DNA of 64,000 bases from Gymnorhina tibicen (lineage: Eukaryota > Chordata > Aves > Passeriformes > Artamidae), in the NCBI GenBank assembly GCA_013399875.1, contig VXAZ01000953.1:1642968-1706967 (forward strand). The letters run 5' to 3'. Every line of letters begins with the position of its first letter. Position 1 is the first letter of the stretch. Positions 49,225 to 62,039 of this stretch are shown one piece after another. The notes below the pieces were generated by a model. The model made no database searches. It had not been told where the DNA came from and saw only the letters and a list, made by a program, of their open reading frames with translations. The translations under genes were made by a program, and so were the position numbers.

Positions 49225-49852
49225 GTTGAAAAAAATGAGGACGGAGACCAAAAGATCGAGCAAGATGGCATCAAACCAGAAGATAAAGCTCATAAGGCAG
49301 CCACCAAAATCCAGGCCAGCTTCCGCGGACACATAACAAGGAAAAAGCTCAAGGGGGAGAAGAAGGGAGATGCCCCAGCATCTGAGACTGACGCCGCCGA
49401 CAAGAAGGAGGAAGGCCCTGCCGGCGGAGCGGCCGAGAACAAAGAAAGCGAGGCTCCTGCTGCCACAGAAGCAGCCGCCGCTGACAGTGCCCAGCAGGAG
49501 GAGGGCAGCAAAGACAGCAGCGCGCCAGCGGAGGAGAAAAAAGGAGATGGAGCCGCTGACACGGGCTCGGAGCAGCCAGCCCCACAGGCTGCCACTCCTG
49601 CTGCCTCCTCAGAGGAAAAGCCCGCTGCTGCCGCTGCCCCCGAAAGGGAAAGTGCCACTAAAGCTTCCACTGATAACTCGCCGTCCTTGAAGGCTGACGA
49701 AGCCCAAGACAAAGAGGAGCCTAAACAAGCCGACGTGCCTGCTGCTGACACCACTGCCACCACCACCCCTGCCGCAGAGGATGCTACTGCCAAGGCAACA
49801 GCGCAACCCCAAATGGAGACAGTGGAGAGCAGCCAAACCGAAGAGAAGACAG
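49225..49852 (+). CDS. GAP43: GAP43 (neuromodulin) coding exon 2
   Basis: This exon encodes most of GAP-43, an acidic, intrinsically disordered protein of growth cones and presynaptic terminals. The protein binds calmodulin at low calcium, is phosphorylated by PKC, and influences actin and axon growth. The exon opens at [15 protein letters not shown], residue 11 if exon 1 supplies the usual ten residues. The IQ motif follows (I39-Q40 ... R44-G45 ... R49). The PKC-target serine is S42 (codon 49318-49320), one position later than in mammals because of an extra residue near the start. A basic KKLKGEKK patch comes next, then a long Ala/Glu/Lys/Pro-rich tail with the conserved KASTDNSPS and [11 protein letters not shown] stretches. 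The acceptor is TTTAAAG|GTTG and the donor is ACAG|GTGAGT. The length is 209 codons plus one base, so intron 2 is phase 1. Exon 1 (palmitoylated cysteines) and the short C-terminal exon are not visible. No frameshift or stop is present. Confidence 0.97.
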
Positions 49853-51917
49853 GTGAGTGAGTGCCTCACTGGGGAACGGGCCTCTCCAGAAATGGATACC
49901 TCCCTTGGGCTCCTGGGAGCAAGAGCTGGTGTGGGGATTAGATCAAGAGTTTACAAGGGAATCAATCCCCTTGCTAGTTTTTAGGGGTGGGGGAGATTCA
50001 TTTCTTGCTTAACAGCCTCTTTCCTGCTTCCAATCAGCTTTTGGAAATACTGCAGCTCCTGCTGAGGTTCCTGTTCCTCCAGTTGGAAGTGCCATCAGCC
50101 CTTTTTTCCATGGTGGCAGGAGAGTGTCTGCCAGCTGGGAGGCTTGGAGGGAGAGCTCCCCCAAGCTCTGCATGTGATAAAGATAGTGATGAACCTTCTC
50201 AGTCACATAGCGCAGACAGCTCCAGTGGGGCAACTTGAGCAGCTCACTGGAGGCTTCCAACTTTAGCTGAAAATCTCACAAGACAAAAGCTCTCTCATAC
50301 TGCAGGAGACCTTGCTGGTGGGGTGGTCATGGATTCAAAAGGGTCTTTCTTCCATCTGCTTGTGTATGGATGAGAATCTTAGTACAACCACATCCTAGTC
50401 AGGAACATCTTATTATCAGCAGTGCTTATAGTTTCATCCTCACCTATACTTGTAGGGTCTCTGCTTGGAGTACACCATGACAGCCAAGCTTGCACAAAGC
50501 TTTTAGACACGTGAGCTGATTCAGATGTGGATAGTAAGAGAATCAGGTAGGGAAAGGAAAGATTAAGGGCCCTGACAGCTCAGTGAGTGAGGACAGAAGA
50601 GAGGGTTCAATACCAAAAGTCACTCTAGGAGGTGTTTTCCATTCCTCACTGTTGACCGAGTGCAAGTCTGCTTAACCAGTTCCCCTGGGAAGGGGTGAAG
50701 AGTCTTGAGAGGCAAAAGTGGACATTTTTTGACAAACATAAAATGTTTACAAACCATAACGAAGAGCTGATTTTAAACTGTGATACAGACCTGAGTAGAA
50801 AATGCATCAAAGACCTGAGGATATTTTTCTCTCTTGTTCTTTACCTTTCCTGTGTTATCAAAGAAATAGAACAAAAACAAAAAAAAAGATAACATTGGAG
50901 ATAGGCTCCAGATGAAATTCAATTAAGAGGCAGTACCAAGCAAAACTGGCCTCCACATTCATTAAACACTCAGTTGTACAGGGCATTCTGCATTCATTAG
51001 CATGCTGGGGAAAAATGTTGCGTATCACCTTGATGTTCATAAACAGCCTGATGTAAATGTTAGAGAGCTTCAGCACCCAGTCTTGTACTTAACTGATGTT
51101 CCTCCACAATTTCATTTGGTCCACTACTTCTCCCTCCACAAATTGCAACTCCCACTCTCCAATTAGGCTTCCAAGCTTCATAGCTAACCCGGGCCTTCAG
51201 ACAACTCTATTCCTGCTCAACAAAGTGGACAGATAGGGAAGAACAGATATCCAAAAGGACAGATTAAATACTGGGAGAGGAACTCATGCAGGATGTTTGT
51301 GACTTAAGGTATGGGCAAGGGGAGCAGCCTTCAAGAGCGTAAGTCTAAACGGATTGTACAGAGCTACAAAGGATTGCTGGTTTTACTTCTGCTTATTTAG
51401 AAGTTTCTAGAAATAGGCCTTGAAATTTTATTGTCCACGTTTGCTTTTTGTTGTCCAGGTCTCCAGCCATTTGTTCTTACTTTATATGATGAGTTGAATG
51501 GCAACAAAAATATCATATGATTAGTGAAATATAATTTGCTATGTTGCATGCTGTACTTGTGTTGGTTTTATACTTGGGCAAAGGCATAAGCATCAGTGGG
51601 AAGAATAGGACAGGGTGAATCAGTGTTTTGGGGTCCTCTGTACACAGGATAATGAATGCTAATTCCCTGTTATTTAAAACTTGGGATGCCTTATTCCTAA
51701 AAGCAAGAATGATTCTGCTTTGAACTGGCATTCCATTTTTTATTCAGATTAATCTACTGTAATGGATAGAGGTAGGGAATTTGTAGTAGCAAGCTATTTG
51801 ATTTTAATTTTCATTTCATTTTACCCGTTTCAGGTTGTCACTCATGAAAGGATGGTTTATTTCTGCGCAATATTCCAAATAATTTCAGATACCCTCCCCG
51901 TGCTGTTGTTGGTTTTA

Positions 51918-51968
51918 ACATCATTTGAAGTGGCCAACCATTCATGGCCACATCATTTGAAGTGGCCA
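51918..51968 (+). repeat. Short tandem duplication, 32-bp period
   Basis: The 19-mer ACATCATTTGAAGTGGCCA occurs exactly at 51918-51936 and again at 51950-51968. The spacer ends in a CATGGCC that resembles the unit's end. Being identical, it is a recent local duplication or a replication-slippage product. Confidence 0.9.
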
Positions 51969-52903
51969 TTTAAAATGCACGATTTAATATGCATTTGCAC
52001 ATGATACTATTACTTATGTAAATATCTAGCCAACAGAGGCAGCTGAAAAATCTACAATCAAATATATATTTAAAAATGAGTTTTCAGTGATCAAGTGTTC
52101 AAGACCAGTATGTGCATCCATTTATACTTACTCAGTATGCATGCAGTAACACTCAAGCTTACCAGTGTTTGCAGAAAGCAAACATGGAAGGTGTGTGGCC
52201 AGAGTCAAGCTGATAGCCTCTTTAAAATGTTAATGAATATAGATTTTTCTTGAATTCCTATTCCAGTATGATATCAGCCTTCCGGTCACAAACCCGAACA
52301 GCTGGCTAAGTGCCCCTGGAGTCATCCAAGAAAGAAACGCAAAAAAGATTAAAGAGGTCTCCTTGTCCATCTCTCTGAGGATTCCAGGCTATGCTCTGCA
52401 ATACACTCTATAGCACAATGTCCACAATAACAGGAAGCCACTTCCTTCTTAAAGAATATTCCTCTGAAGAGCATCATCACATTACAAAACTACCCACAGA
52501 CAGGAAATATTTCCTGACAGAAAGCCTGTGTTTTCTTTTTACCATCTTCATCCTCTTACTCTCTCTTATGTCTTTAAACCTCTCTGTCTCTCTTGGTACT
52601 TACACTTTCCATAGACTTAAACACATTTGCCAGGTCCCAACCTTTCTCCCAGTCATCCCCCAGCAAACACAGCACTGGTGGTTGCTGGCATGGCTGCGAT
52701 GGTCATTCATGAAAGAGGGGACATCTGCCACTTCAGTGCTTCTCCAGCCCAGGGACAGATCCTCTTTCAGCTTCATCAGTCCCCTTGGCCTTCAAAGGTC
52801 ACCTCTTATCGCTTCTGTGATCGAAGACTGGCACGGTAGTGTGCAGTGTCAGGCTGCCAAAAATAAATCAAACTGGCTCCTGGCCAGTGTCATTGGTTGG
52901 CTG

Positions 52904-52917
52904 GTTGCCATGGCATG
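52904..52917. promoter_or_regulatory. RFX X-box-like palindrome with adjacent CCAAT box
   Basis: GTTGCCATGGCATG matches the symmetrical X-box GTTGCCATGGCAAC at 12 of 14 positions. An inverted CCAAT box (ATTGG, 52892-52896) lies 8 bases upstream. X-box plus CCAAT spacing occurs in some RFX/NF-Y-controlled promoters. No gene start is visible beside it, so function is inferred from motif alone. Confidence 0.35.
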
Positions 52918-55900
52918 CTTGGCTGCTACTACCCTGAGGCGTGCTGACCCTGCTGCTTTGGGGTGGTGATGTTCATCTGCCTTGAATTCTACTACAATGG
53001 CTGTATCGTGCTGTCTGTGGATACCTTCCCTGGTGCAAGCACAACCAAAAAAAGGCAAGGGCATTTAATTCATACCCAGGAGAGATTTTTGCCTTTATCT
53101 ACGGGCAGGATAGAAAAAGACAGGAAGTGGGGAAAGGACTAACTAACCAGATAAAGACAAGTGCACAGATTTTAATACTTAATATTTCTGGAGTGGGGAA
53201 GAGACAGACTGGTTCTTTGTACCAGTCAGTAGTTCCCCTGACAGCCCCCACCTCTCCTTGTTACCCAGTTCCACAAGCTCTGTCTGTTGGTAATGGCCTA
53301 GGAAATGGCTTCAGACAACTGTCCTGTATCCAGTAGTAGTTGGTCTGGAACCCCAGGCATTCCCAGTTGTACAGTAGGGCAGTTCCTAAGCAATTCTCTG
53401 TGTAGATGGAAAAAAGAGATGGCTTCCAACCTGAGTAAGGCATGAGATGAGTCAGTGGGCTTTGTTCAGTGGCAGTGAAGGACTGATGTAAAAAGAACAA
53501 TCTCTCAAACCTCTTCATGTCTTTTGGTGGATGACAAGAATGCCAAGAAGTTGTCTTCTCATCTGAGCATCCTTGTCAAGACTTAAGTTTATAGGTCTTC
53601 TTCTTATGATCCAGCTTTTGCCTCTTTAGTGTTGGTATTATGCTTAGAGAGGCTCCCTTAGATGCCAACCTACACAACAGGACAAAATTCAAAAGTGATG
53701 GGGGGAATTTATACATTACATATGGATGAGGAAGTGAGACTCATTCTAATCTTGGCTGCATTGGCTTAAATCCAGCAAGTCTCCATGAAAGTTACTGGAA
53801 AGAGTCTGTGAGCGCAGCTTTGAAATGAGATCAGGATCCAGCACAGCAGACTATGGAAGAAGATGGGCTACGATGTCCTCCCAGGGAGGAGAGGAGGTGA
53901 ATGTCACACAATGTTAGATTCAATTTGTACTTCCGCAAGTTTGCAAGCCTCGCCTCCAGATTTGGTTGGCTCTCACATCAAAGCACTCTCAGATTGTCAG
54001 GTAAGAATACAAAGCCCAGAAATGTGAAAAAGTAAATCGTGCCTAAGGAAACAAATGGATCTTCTTTTGTTGGGAAATGAAGAATGCTTTTTTCCTGCTT
54101 GATGAAATAGCTTTACAATGGAGCAGTTTCACAGCTCAAATGAAAAATCAGCCGGGTGACAAGTGCTTTGCATGTAAGCGGGCCAGCAGTTTCCCCAGGG
54201 CCCTGTATCCTGCAAGCAAGGAGCACTGGGAGGCACCATCTTCTCTTCGCTTCCTCAGAGGGAGCAAGTCCCTGTGGATCCTTTTTCATGGTTTACAGTT
54301 GAATCAGTTCTTTGTTTCCAGTTCAATCCCCATATTGATGGAAGGACAATACTTGCTGCACTTTGGGAGTGCTGGCTGTATAAAGATTTGGAAAGAGAGA
54401 CTGTCTATTGTCTTGTACCAGCCAGAACGTGCAGCCTGTGCTATGCAAGAGGATTGCAGCTGTGTGACTTGGAATTTCAGTCTTGGCCCGTGAGTAGCTG
54501 GCATGAGGCAGAAGAACCTCACTGCCATTCCTGTTTCAAGGGAGCTTATCTCTGCTTCTACACCTGGCAGCCAAGGAAAGCAATGCAAATACAGTAGTCT
54601 TCCCATGACTGCCCCAGAGGGAACAACTCTAAGCAAGCATGGCAGCATTTTCTTGTCTGTAGTACTGCTCCAGCGACAAATAAGACTATAAATGCAGTTT
54701 AGGTTACCTGACACATGCTGAATTACGAAGTATGTGTCTAGTCCTCAGCTGCTCTGAAATTTTTAATCTTTGCATTGTGTCTACATGGGTATAAACATCT
54801 CCTGTGTATTTCATAGCTGGGTTTGCATTGGTACAAATTGCCATGTGAGGGGCAGGGTGAGAAAAGTGGAATGCCACAATTTTCCTATACACAACCTGAC
54901 ACAGGTGCAGGATTTCCTCCTCTGTTGCAGTGAAATACTGTCTCTTGTCCCATGTGTGCCTCAGGTCTGCTGTTTCCTAATGAGATGCAGCTTGCCCTGT
55001 AGAGGTGGGAACTGCACGAGTGGGCCGGTGGTGAAGTACTTGACCTTTTTTAATAAAATCATAAGTGACATTAAAGCTTTTTAATGATTTTTGATCATTT
55101 ATTTTGATGACATTTATTTACTGATGACAAGGTGTGGGCTGGCGCTGTAAAAGGCCTCTTGAGGAGAGCAGGGTAACCACTCCTTCATGCCTAAGGGGTA
55201 CCAGTTCTTTTGGGACCTCAGTAAGAAATGTATGGACACTCAAGGCTGGTTGACTGGCTTATTTTGTGAAGGCTGCAAATTACAGGAAAGGTGACAGCAA
55301 TCTTTCACCCCTTCTGGTGCTGGCAGCTACAGCTGTTGCTCTTCCAAACCCCACATAGAGGTGACATTGTTTAAGGCAGCGCCTGCAAGTGTCACAGTGT
55401 GTGCCGTGTTGTACGGTGGTCGCTCACGCTAACACACGGCTCTCTACAGCCAAGACCAATGGCTGAACTCCACCTAGATTTTGCTCTAAATCACTCTCAT
55501 TACAATGTTTTCCACAGTGGCCCACTGCATCTGCATTCAGATCATCTTCAGAAAATGCTCTGTGGGAGGAAGGCTTTCTGTCATAAATGATAAACAAAAT
55601 TTCTGCTGAGAAGGGCTCAAATAACAGACCTGTGGACAGTCTGGAGAGACAGACAATGAAATTTAAGTGATGACTGTTTGCTCTAGCAGCCAGAAGTGCT
55701 CTGCACCACTGCCAGTGTCATCTCTTTGCACTAGGATCAAGTAGGCTGGACTTTTCAGATAGATATAAGCTTGCAGAGTGGGATTTACAGCTCCGGGGAG
55801 CTGAAATGTAAAAGTAGAAGTACTGACTCTGTGGTATAGATGACTGCCACACGCAGAGGAAAAGGATTTGGAAAGTTCACCAGGTCAGAACAGTCAGATT

Positions 55901-56270
55901 AGTTAGACATTCCTCAAGAGCTATTTAATAGGTGCATTAATACTGGATTATCAATGTCAGTGCGGTGATCACTTCCAATCTCTGTGGAAATTTCATGGAC
56001 TCTGGCAAGGTGAAGTTGTACTCACAAGGATCCATGCAAATAACTGGTAGAGGAACATAGAAATTTCCAAGCCAGGCCAGAGCTAATATCCATTTATTGT
56101 ACTTGCAGTGGCTAGCACAAAGCACTGCTATGGGCAGATCTAGGGTAAGTGGTTTCTCTACTACTGGGACTCATCCCTGTCTTCTACTGTCTAAGATCTG
56201 GTTTAACAGGTAAAGCATGATGTGTTTTCTCTTTTGATGCTAATATAACTGTGGTATTATATGGCATGTA

Positions 56271-56293
56271 TGTAGATATAGATATAGATAAGG

Positions 56294-56345
<52 letters not shown>

Positions 56346-56386
56346 GGGGGCGGTGTAGGTGTGGGTGTGTGTGGGTGTGTGTGTGC
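56271..56386 (+). repeat. GATA tetranucleotide microsatellite with adjoining GT-rich tract
   Basis: Interrupted GATATA units lead into 12 perfect GATA units (56295-56342), then a G-run and a degenerate GTGTGGGT tract (56354-56386). A likely polymorphic locus. Reading frames across it are repeat artefacts. Confidence 0.97.
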
Positions 56387-59300
56387 ACACAAGATATCTG
56401 ATTGACTGGGCATCAACAGCTTTCCCAACTCCAGCAAACTGTACAGTGGCCATAAAGTTCAGTGACAAATTGGCTACCATTGCCTTAAATATCTTTCTGT
56501 ACTTGTGCTATGTCACAGAAATAGCAAAAGCTTGTGATAGCCCTGCTTCATGCCTTTGATTATGGTGTATAGCATCATACAGTATGCATTTATGCACAGA
56601 GGGCATAGTATCATAGCCCTTGCTGTTCATCTCTTTCTTGAAGAAAACACGAGCAGTGCTTTCAACTGCTTTTTATATGAAATTATTCCCGTGCTTTTAG
56701 GAACTCTGTTGCTTTTCTCTGCACTCCCTTTAAATTTGCAAATCTATTTTATGGGATGGAATGACAGATAGTCTTCACATTAGTCAAAAAAAAGGCTGTA
56801 ATTTTATACACATATTTCCAGAAAGGCATTATTTCTTCTCTTTTGTTCCTCATCCCAGTCTTTAGGCATACCAACCTCTTTGCTTTTTGCAGACTATCCA
56901 ATGAAAACTGATGACTGCAATGACTCTTTTTGTAAAGACACTACTGAAATATTTTATTTAGCCATATGAAGATCTGTGAGACTGGGCAGTGGCCAAGAGA
57001 ACCAAGGAAAATGTAAGCAGTGACAGAAGGCTTACAAGTCAAGCCACTGGCATCAGCTCTGTGGGGTAGTTTCCACCTCCAGTTCTGGACCTCCAATAGA
57101 CCTGTGAAAGACCATATTACACAAGCTCAATTTGAACAGGTCTCTAGGCTTCTCAAGACTACATTCATGCTGCAAGCTTGTTTTAAAGAAGGGCTTCCTC
57201 ATTTCCTAGCTTTCCTCTCTGGATGTCTTTCAGGCAGAAAATAGAGGAGATATTAAAAATAATGTGTGTAGGAAGCTCAAATGATGGAGAGTACTGCTAT
57301 CGTGTGCTTTGCTATTCTTTGAAGAAGAGTCCGGTCTGGTTTTGCAGGTTACTAGAACTGTGACTTCTTTCCTAGTTCTGTATTCCCTGCCAAAGGCTCC
57401 CTTTACATATCCTTTAGCTCTAATGGCTGTACCATGCAAAGAGCCTCGGTTATATGATCACCAAATGTGAATTTGATGTGTGCAAATATTTCTTTTTTCT
57501 TTCTGTGTCCTTAGCTATATCAGTGTCAGCATGGGACACTGGAACAGAGCGGAAAAATCTCAGCTGAAGTCCTGGCAGTCAGGAGTCCACCTTGGACACC
57601 TGCCCTTAGCCAGGCTGTAGTGTAGTCAGGAAAAGAATTATGGAAAGCTGGACAGGGTCCAGAGATGTAAAGGAAAATGCTGCTCCCCTAATGACCAGAA
57701 AAGCAAGACTCAGTGCTTCATGCAAATAAGTTTTAGATAAAGGTCATAAGGTCCCAATTATCCAGTGTTCAAAGAATGAGAGACTTCCCAGCTGTACCTT
57801 GAGGCAATAGCAAATGAGTCCTCTTTTCATTATGAAAGAAAGCAGAAGGTGGAAAACACTATTCGACCTCTCCATCTTCCCTCAGCAAAACACAGTAATT
57901 GGTAATGCTAGTAATGATAACAGGACATTACCTGTAACCTACAGGGCTTAATGAAGAAGAAAATCTCTCCAACGTTTGGACGAGCATCCAAATCCCAATG
58001 CTGAAGGGGGGTGCAGTGGTACAGAACCACAGCTGATAATGCATTGCAGGTACAGGGAGAGGGATAGGAGAGCAGGAACAAGAACTGTGACCATTATGCA
58101 GGAGCATTCCCCAGTGCTGCTGACTTGGACAAAACTGTCTTAGCGGCTGTGAAAAATGTTTCAAAGACTTTACTTGATAACCACTTGAAGAGGTGGAAGA
58201 CAGAATAAAGTAAAAGTAATTTAAAGTTGGGGCAGTGGCAAGTACTTTTAAAAACCTCTTTGATGTTCTTAAAAGCTTGTGGCACACATTGATTTGGAAA
58301 TGACACAAGCCTCTAACGGGGAGGTGTGAATACAAGCTTGTGTGGACTAAGTCCATAACTGTCTAGTTTTCAAATGAATATGGGACTCCATTCCCTTACT
58401 GGGTGTGGACATAGAGAAGAGAAAGAGTATGTATTCCAGTTTAGACATCCTGTGTTAGCTAGCCTGCTTATGTAAGGCTAGGATTTCACCCATGATTTCA
58501 GCCTTAGTGTCACAAGCAATTCAGAATAGCCTCCAGTGATCAGGGCTGAAAGAAGGGATATGCCACAGGAGACCAAACCCTGTGACTGGGTCTGCCCCCC
58601 TTCGGAAATATTTGTGAGTTGAAGGAGTCTGTCTTAATCTTAGACCTGCTTACAAATGGTATCAACGTTTCTTGCCTTGGAAGGCACTCAGCACAGTCTT
58701 GTAACATTGGTCCTCCGCTTTCCCCTGTTGTCAGAAGGGATGGAAATCCCCCACATTCAGGGGATCTGACCAGAGGGCGGCTGTGAGTTTATCTTCAGTA
58801 ACGCTGCTACAGTTCATAGGAGCAGCAGTTCTGTCTTTGGCCCTTTGTCTGCATTCACAGTCCCTTATTCAACCTGGTGGATCCAGGTGGTGAAAGGAAG
58901 TAACTTCTTTATTGCCAGACAGTGAGGAGGCATGAGTGTCACCTTGATCTTGGAACTCTGCACCACCCCCGCTCAGTCCCACACTGTCCCATGGAGCAGC
59001 TTCTAATGTTCAGCATGGACTTTCAGGGTGCTGCAGGTTTGCAAGCAGTGGCACTGGCGGGTGTTAGGAAGATGCTTCAGCAGTGCAAACAGGTTTGGCA
59101 CCTGCCTTTAAGCTTGTCTTTGGGGTTGAAGGTATGTTTCCACAAAGCCATCCCAGCACTATTGCCAAGCCTTTGTTGGGAGACTTACCAGTGTGGCCAA
59201 GCATGGTGCCTATTTGGACTAAACTTGACCTCTTGTCCATGACACAACCTCTCCCAAACACAGCTGAGGCCCACCAGGAAGGCAGGGGGAAGAAATGCAC

Positions 59301-59959
59301 AGCACTGCTGCTGAGCAGCAGACTTTGGTCTCCAGAGATGCTAATCCAGCACTGTTCACTGCACTCAATGAGGAGACAGAAAATGAGAAAGAAAATAGGT
59401 TTTTGTGCCTCAAGATAGAAACCTTTTTCATTGCTGAAGCCAAATGACTACGGGAAAGATGGATGGAGTCACTGATTTTTACATCAGGGAAGAAGGAAAA
59501 GATTCCAGACAATCCTAACTGATGTAGCATGCAACTACTTCTTGGCCTCATTTCTAGCAAAACACAGAGACATGGTTCTCCCAAAGAGAGGAGTTAAGCC
59601 TGACTGCAGTTCAAACCACAACCATTCAGGGCTTCTGAGTCCTGCTGGACTGGAATTTTTCTGTGATAATCTTTTTTTTCATTAAAGAACCCTCTAATTA
59701 TTCAAACCCAAACATAATATATACTACTACCAGGAATTATGGGATTTGTAGATTAAAGTAGTAAGAAAACCTTTGCCTGCTTTTAGGGTAGCTAGCATGT
59801 GAGGGTCATGTCTTCCCTGAGTGGGACAGAAGAGAGGGTGGGCCTTATGAAAGGAAGCCAAAATCCAGTGAGCTTTGCAAGCAAGCCATTGGGCTGCCGG
59901 ACAATTTTCCCCCTGATCCCTCCTGCTGGAGCTATTCCACTTTGTATAAATTATTTATT

Positions 59960-60060
59960 GTTTGCTGGAGCCAGGATGTGGCATTTGGTCTCCCCTATTC
60001 CAGATGAGTGCCCTCACCACTGGTCTACAGAGTCAATGTTTTCCTCTGGCCCAATAAATA
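59960..60060 (-). mobile_element. Possible ancient tRNA-derived SINE fragment
   Basis: On the minus strand the sequence reads TAGACCAGTGGTGAGGGCAC, which resembles a tRNA A box and D-arm (TAGCYCAGTGGTTAGGGC). It is followed by ATCTGGAATAGGGGAGACC and a degraded B-box area near ATGCCACATCCTGGCTCC. This layout is common to old amniote tRNA-derived SINEs. The element is heavily diverged and its family is not assigned. Confidence 0.4.
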
Positions 60061-60807
60061 TTTAATGGTTTATGGAAGTGGAACAGCTCCAGCAGAAGAG
60101 GAAGAATAAGAGAGACGTGTTCATTCACATGGATACCTCACAACATCACTCTGTGACCAGCAGGCAAGACCCGAGCCAAGGACCTTTATAACAAATAAAA
60201 ATCAGCAGGAGGAGACAATAAGAGCACAAAATGGTGGGGTGCCACTACCTATGCCTCAGTGCAATTTCAGAGCAATTTCAGAGCAGCTCAGGCCTGATGA
60301 GTTCATGCCTCCTATCAGGCCCTCTTCTTCTTATGAACACCATTGTCAAAATGATGGTGCTCAAGCCAAAATTTTGGGCCGCCCCACCTTGGCCAAAACC
60401 TTACAAACCCTGCACGTGGAAGCTGTGGTTACTGGCAGCCTCTATGGACCTGTGCAGACCTGGGCTTCAGGGCAGACTTGGGCTGCACACGAGATAGCGG
60501 AGGAGCAGCTACTGCTTGGCCCCACAGCTGAGTCAGGGCCAAGGAAAATGCCTTTTGATGAGGAAAAGAAGCCTTGTCATTGCAGACTAGCTCAGCGAAG
60601 GGCTGTCTTAGCTCCTTATAAGGGTGCTTTTTTCCACCGTAGTGGAAAGTACTGAGGAGCTTTTGACAACCCAGACGTTCCCACTGCTCTAGAGAGGTGC
60701 TGCTTCCTGGCCATGGCACAGCTGGCTGTGCACGGGGCATGGGGCTGCCTGGCTGTGCCCCTAGGTGGTCTCCCCAGCATTTGCAGCTGTCCCACCGAGT
60801 GCCCTCA

Positions 60808-61050
60808 TGTCACGGCCGAATTCATTATCTGCCTGATGGAATTGTTATTGTGAAAAGCCAATTAAACCGAGATGGCTGCTGTGGGACAGCTGCATCGGTT
60901 CGCTTGGCGCAGCACTCGGAGAGTTCGGAGACTCGATAGTCCCTCTCCAACTGGGAGAAATGGCTCTAAAAACTGGTTAAAAAATAAAATAAAACAGAGC
61001 TTGCCAAATTTGAATTAAAATCAGAATTACTGATGCAAGCTGCTGCCACC
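60808..61050. promoter_or_regulatory. Candidate conserved regulatory element
   Basis: A unique segment with clustered CpGs unusual for this intron (CACGGCCGAATTC, then GCATCGGTTCGCTTGGCGC and GAGACTCGATAG). It is interleaved with AT-rich homeodomain-like cores (GCCAATTAAACC, TTGAATTAAAATC). Retained CpGs suggest an unmethylated element in the germ line. No coding frame or repeat identity explains it. Confidence 0.35.
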
Positions 61051-61689
61051 TTCGCAGAGAAGACTGGTGCTGGCAGTAAGAGCGCTCATGAGAGGTTTTC
61101 CAGGCAGCTCCTTCCTTCCTTCCTGCTGTACAGCTTGGCTCTGAAAATGGCCAGTGCCAGGCTCAGGGCTGCCCTGCACTCCTTTCCCCTGGAGCTCACC
61201 ACTTACTGGACAAACATCACCACACCTCTGGTCACAGAGATTTCTTGGGGCAGAAGGGATGATTACACAGCCCAACCTCTCACCTTAAGTCAAATCAGGA
61301 GGATCTGGCCTTTGTGTGATCTGGGGAAAGTGTCCAGCTGCCCACCCAGTTTTGCAGGACAGGTGCTGTGACTGCTTATTTTTCCATCCTTGGAAAGGCA
61401 GTATTTAAGCAGTCCCAGGCAAAGGATTTCAAGAAGAGGGGAGAATTGCTCTGCACCAGCAATGCCACTGTGATATCTCAAAATGGGGTTTTTCCCACAA
61501 GTGTTTGTAGTTCAAAATGCCTCTTCCAGTGTCTGGGCTCTCAAGCTTCCTCCTGATGAAATGAAAAGCAAAGGCTCCCAGGAGTTTCCCTGGGTACAGC
61601 ATGAAGCCTGAACTGCCTTCTGGAGAGCAGTGCCTGTGTTTCAGTGCTCATCCTGTGCAAAACACGTTGGGATTCTATGGGCGTGCACC

Positions 61690-61915
61690 AGCTGTGCATT
61701 TGAGAAACATTAGTAATTTCTTTGATGCAAAGAGCTGGCGTTGTTGATGTTGCAACTGCTGGGGACAGTTATCAAGAAGATGGCTGTGGAAAGCCTGACA
61801 ACAGGCATTTAATTAATTTTAGCATCCAATTTGCAGAGCCTTGGTGTATGATGATGGACGGAAACAAACTAATGATCTCCAAATGAAATTTCTCCTTCAT
61901 TTAAACTCGAAATGG
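61690..61915. promoter_or_regulatory. Candidate conserved enhancer
   Basis: Contains an E-box (CACCAGCTGTGC), TTTAATTAATTTTAGCATCC with overlapping homeodomain cores, and CTAATGATCTCCAAATGAAA next to ATTTAAACTCG. It shows no repeat identity. The dense mix of developmental transcription-factor cores is typical of conserved non-coding elements, but conservation cannot be measured here. Confidence 0.3.
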
Positions 61916-62025
61916 GAGGATGGCAAAGGGAAGAAAAAGAGACATTTTATATCCTCTCCTTGATTGTAATTCCCTGCCTTCAGCTAGATCAATATCATTT
62001 CTGCTGGAGATGGAGGCTGCCTCTG

Positions 62026-62039
62026 GTTTCCATGGCAAT
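62026..62039. promoter_or_regulatory. RFX X-box-like palindrome
   Basis: GTTTCCATGGCAAT matches GTTGCCATGGCAAC at 12 of 14 positions. It lies inside a unique stretch (62000-62330) with TTTATCAG/CTTTAATAATGG and GAATTTCTAGACC-like segments that also looks regulatory. Confidence 0.35.

Noticed and set aside
49290..49793. 167-codon minus-strand frame opposite GAP43 exon 2
   Set aside because: It is the complement of the Ala/Glu-rich GAP43 coding sequence. Its Ala/Ser-rich composition is a shadow of that exon.
52380..53070. Possible additional transposon with long frames (up to 192 codons)
   Set aside because: I could not match any segment to a known element, and no terminal repeats or target-site duplications are visible.
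56184..56480. Minus-strand frame with repeated YLSI units
   Set aside because: Direct translation of the GATA microsatellite.
57500..57720. Possible old CR1 fragment in intron 2
   Set aside because: Only weak word-level resemblance, with no collinear run of CR1 motifs or 3' terminus.
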